Shown here: positions 61,041 through 64,000 of the stretch, in pieces
How the letters are laid out: each line of letters opens with the position of its first letter
How positions within the stretch are numbered: position 1 is the stretch's first letter
NCBI GenBank assembly: GCA_023897205.1
Contig: JAHWDD010000006.1
Location: 3,472,001-3,536,000, forward strand
Length of the DNA: 64,000 nt
Direction of reading: 5' to 3'
DNA from: Exophiala sp. HKRS030
Taxonomy: Eukaryota > Ascomycota > Eurotiomycetes > Chaetothyriales > Herpotrichiellaceae
Translations under genes and position numbers: made by a program
The notes under the pieces: model-generated
Told to the model about the DNA's origin: nothing
Seen by the model: the letters and a program-made list of their open reading frames with translations, nothing else
The model's database searches: none

Positions 61041-62307
61041 TCGTTACACACGGCGAACGTAAACCTGGACGGCTCGGCTAAGACAGAAATGCCAATCGAA
61101 TATAGGCGGAACTTTACCGGCAAGAGTTCCAAGAGTCGAAGCATTTGCGAAAAGTGGACAAAGCTGCACGATGTTCGCATTTCGCTAGGTCATTTCAAGA
61201 TCGTCCGACTATTGATCTAAGCACCAATGGTGTCCTCGGCAAGTGTTTACCAACATGTGGAGGCGAGGACAAAGCCACAAAACTTGATCAAGCAGATGCT
61301 GGCGTCATTGTGATCGATATTGCCGGGTGGAGGATATTTCTTCGTCAGAATGTATGAATTATCATCGGCGGGAAATGATTTCGATTCAAGTTCGGCAACT
61401 TCTCAATACCTAAGCTCGGAGCTCTGGTTATATATTGGAGGATGGAATTTTTTAATGTTCCAAAAGTGAGGTCAAATGAGGGCTGAGGCTCCTAGTCGCT
61501 GGAAATTTGGCCAGTAGCTGGACGATCAAAGTCCGCTTCCTTTGATCATTTCGAAATATCAGGAATTTGTATATCATATCAGGCGACTACAATGACAGAA
61601 ACGAATTCAAATTCATGATCAGAGCCTTCTGAGTAGTAACCACTCAAAATCCCATCTTCGCATCACCTAGGGCTATCTTTCAACATGTCTGCAGACCAAT
61701 TGTATAGTACCCAAACAAAAGGTATTAATTACAGGCTAGGAATCAAGACCCCAAGAACACATATATCAAGATGTTAATCTAAGCAATGACAAGTACATCA
61801 GACCTCTGGTAATACGTAGAATATATGTATATAGGTATATATCAATATCTAAAAGGAAGAATATGATCCGTAAAGGGCGTGTCAAGGAGCTATGGAAAAG
61901 AACGTCTCGCTTAAATACTTGGATAAAAAGGATATATGAAGAGCATGTAGCAGGGCCCTCCCAAAGTGACAAGAGACTGGGGAAATGATAGTCCAGTGCA
62001 TGGGCATAGATTCCGACCGTATGGCAGATTAGACAAGGAGATTCGTGGGATAGATAGAAGTGAGATGTTAAGGGGAGAGGCGTATGCTGGTGTGTGTGAG
62101 GAAGAGGCACTGTGCCGGGCCAGGCCAGGCCATACTGCACGGCTTCCACATCAGGAGACTCAAGACTTCAGTCGCAGGAACTCTTTTCCCGTCGGTTGCG
62201 GCCTGTATCACCAAATGACCTGTTTCAAGGTCGAAAACCAGTGCGGTTATGACATTGACCATTCTCAAGGAATATTGCCTGCGCGTCGGGTTTATTCATG
62301 GAGGGTC
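61041..62307. other. Intergenic region between convergent genes
   Basis: Holds the 3' sides of ERD2 and of the Ser-rich membrane protein. 61790-61930 is AT-rich with TATA-type repeats. No gene seen. Confidence 0.4.
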
Positions 62308-64000
62308 TCACCAGTTTCCCTTGGTGCCTAGGACGGCCAAGACGACAACGACGATGATGACCACGCCACCCACCAGACACATCCACCGATTCAGGTTACG
62401 CCACCAACGGGCGTTTTGGAATCGCAGCTCTTCAAGACCTTGCACGTGTCTTTCCAACCTCAGTTTGGCTACCACGTCCATCTGTTCCCATTCGTTCTGC
62501 TCAAGCTGTTGCGCGTAGTACTGCTGTTGCGAGGACGTCGGGGCGCGAGTCCCTGATGGTTGCTGCTGCTGCTGCTGCTCCTGGCGAAGCTGAGCATTGT
62601 ACTGCGCATTTGTCATGGCGCGTTTCTCAAGGTCACCCAAGCCCTTGGGGCGAGCTGGTAGGGGAATCAGGAAGGCGGCAATAAACCAGGTCAGCGGCAA
62701 CAGGAAGCCCATGGCAAACAAGGCGATTTGAGTGGTACGTAGATCGATAGAACTAAGGAAATGGGAGGGAGAATCCACGATGCTTGGGGCGGTCCATTTG
62801 GAACGCGTATTGAATGGATAGCCAAAGCCGAGCGAGACGGACGAGCCGGTATTGAGGCGATGGTCGTGATGTAGATGTGGTGAGTTGGACCATCGCCTCT
62901 GGGTTCCGCTTAGAGCACCAGTAGCGTAATGGTGGATGACTGATTGAGAGGAGCTCATGCTTGAGCGGTCATAGGCACCACCTGCAGCGATCGAGTGATG
63001 TCGGATCGTGTAGCTTGAACCTCGGCCATGCTGCAAGGGAGTCTCGTGGATCTCAAGAATTCCAGCCCAATGAGCTCGGGGGTCGAGTGGGGTAGAGAAA
63101 GACCGATGGTGTTGTGTTGGTTGATTGCCACCAGCTGGATAGGACTGATGCCTGTTCGAGGCGAGAGCCGCAGTGGCGGGCCCGCGCATCGGATTGGAGA
63201 CCAGGGGCCCAATACCTGGCAAGGTGTGAGACCTGCGAGCTGCGAGCTTGGGACGACGCTTGGGACTGAGTGCTGATTGTATACGATCTTTCATTGTTCG
63301 GTGGACATTAGCAAAACTGCGCGAAGTGTGGGCTGTTTGCGCTCCGGAGGTATCGGGACGTGATGGTGAGGCAGACGACTTTGTGGGTGAGACATTGCCT
63401 TGACTCAAGTGTGAGGCAGTTGCATACAAAAGGTGAAACGGATCGCGGTAGAAACCAGAATAGTACCTCTGAGCCCATGTCGGGACTACGTCGGTCGCAA
63501 TGCTGCTTGAAGATGAAGGACGAAGAGAAAGAAAACTAGTTTGTCGTGACTGCGTAAGTGATTTCATAGAATTAATTTGTGAAAGTGATGTGTTAGAAGG
63601 AGAATGGATGAGGTTGCTGCTCCGAGCAGGGCGTAAAGGCGGTGAACGGTAGGTCAACCCATACGGCAAAGCTGAAACTTCGTCTGTTGCTTCATGAGAG
63701 TCACGGTCATGTCCGTCGGAATCCGGAACGATTCGGATGACAGATCGATTGGCCATGTCGTTGATGATGTAGTTGGAGGCTGGTGCGAGATCATCTGAAG
63801 AAAGCAAGTCATCGATGTCGTCCATTTCGACAGAATAAGCCTGACTGGCTGGCCGGGTCTGCTCCCATGAGCCTTCTGAAGGGACAGCGGATAGTCTCTT
63901 GGAAAGTCTCTGCATTGTTGACTCTGCAGACAATGATCTCGAATTTCGTTTGGGAATAGCCAGGCCGAGTTGTTGCGAAACATGTGGAGCTCGAATGATC
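62308..64000 (-). CDS. Ser-rich protein with two C-terminal membrane helices, 5' end outside the window
   Basis: One open frame that stays open to the right edge (RAPHVSQQLGLAIPKRNSRS lies before the first in-window ATG at about 63915), so the gene is partial; at least 563 residues are present. The first ~380 residues are Ser/Arg/Pro-rich and probably disordered. A WAQRYYSGFYRDPFHLLY block stands out. The C-terminal region has one hydrophobic helix (IALFAMGFLLPLTWFIAAFL), a Gln-rich stretch encoded by a CTG/CAG run (62561-62579), a helical segment and ARWWRNLNRWMCLVG leading into a second hydrophobic helix. This order resembles a family of fungal serine-rich membrane proteins of unknown function. 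Tail anchoring in an intracellular membrane is inferred. Confidence 0.85.
   Translation of the reverse strand, partial: IIRAPHVSQQLGLAIPKRNSRSLSAESTMQRLSKRLSAVPSEGSWEQTRPASQAYSVEMDDIDDLLSSDDLAPASNYIINDMANRSVIRIVPDSDGHDRDSHEATDEVSALPYGLTYRSPPLRPARSSNLIHSPSNTSLSQINSMKSLTQSRQTSFLSLRPSSSSSIATDVVPTWAQRYYSGFYRDPFHLLYATASHLSQGNVSPTKSSASPSRPDTSGAQTAHTSRSFANVHRTMKDRIQSALSPKRRPKLAARRSHTLPGIGPLVSNPMRGPATAALASNRHQSYPAGGNQPTQHHRSFSTPLDPRAHWAGILEIHETPLQHGRGSSYTIRHHSIAAGGAYDRSSMSSSQSVIHHYATGALSGTQRRWSNSPHLHHDHRLNTGSSVSLGFGYPFNTRSKWTAPSIVDSPSHFLSSIDLRTTQIALFAMGFLLPLTWFIAAFLIPLPARPKGLGDLEKRAMTNAQYNAQLRQEQQQQQQPSGTRAPTSSQQQYYAQQLEQNEWEQMDVVAKLRLERHVQGLEELRFQNARWWRNLNRWMCLVGGVVIIVVVVLAVLGTKGNW

Overview
The window reads as nuclear DNA of a filamentous ascomycete (Pezizomycotina). 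Genes carry short introns of about 47-80 bases (a few longer) with GTRAGT-type donors, CTRAC-like branch sites and YAG acceptors. The gene families are fungal: a non-reducing polyketide synthase, a Zn(II)2Cys6 regulator with a DUF3425-like tail, a DUF2421/brefeldin-sensitivity membrane protein and mitoribosomal mL57. A melanin-type PKS would suit a dark-pigmented (black-yeast-like) lineage, but that placement is inference.

Layout. 0-31 kb is gene-poor and accessory-looking: a viperin-like radical-SAM protein (751-2136, +); a Cys-pair low-complexity protein (3656-5328, -); a 6.7-kb stretch without a recognisable gene; a SAT-KS-MAT-PT-ACP-ACP-TE PKS (12051-18761, +); a zinc alcohol/formaldehyde dehydrogenase (21735-23095, -) divergent from a CYP7/CYP8-like P450 (24489-26761, +); a Yar1-like ankyrin protein (27920-28621, -); and a Zn2Cys6 regulator (29853-31862, -). 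35-43.6 kb is a run of minus-strand conserved genes: AP-1 mu (35110-36617), mitoribosomal mL57 (37363-38305), succinate dehydrogenase flavoprotein (38680-40688) and a DJ-1/PfpI protein (42751-43590). 45-64 kb holds an unrecognised nuclear-looking protein (45087-46402, +), the DUF2421 transporter-like protein (47495-51077, +), an integrase-type H2C2 zinc-finger protein (55564-57141, +), the ER retention receptor ERD2 (60162-61040, +) and a Ser-rich two-helix membrane protein that runs off the right edge (62308-64000, -).

A property of the whole window: at least seven genes read correctly only if one G or C is added back in a short G/C run (near 5026, 12530, 17070 and 17084, 22502, 31370, 45491 and 60831). 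All shifts are the same size and sign, and they also hit ERD2, which is expected to be essential. The simplest explanation is single-base deletions in the assembly, not gene decay. Naive gene calls here will be split, the PKS into three pieces.

How genes may work together: PKS, dehydrogenase, P450 and, further off, the Zn2Cys6 regulator could form a loose polyketide locus. No scytalone dehydratase, naphthol reductase or Cmr1-type regulator was found nearby, so a classical DHN-melanin cluster is not present in this window. The viperin homologue is the most unusual single gene; its likely role (making a chain-terminating nucleotide, possibly against mycoviruses) is inferred from the family.
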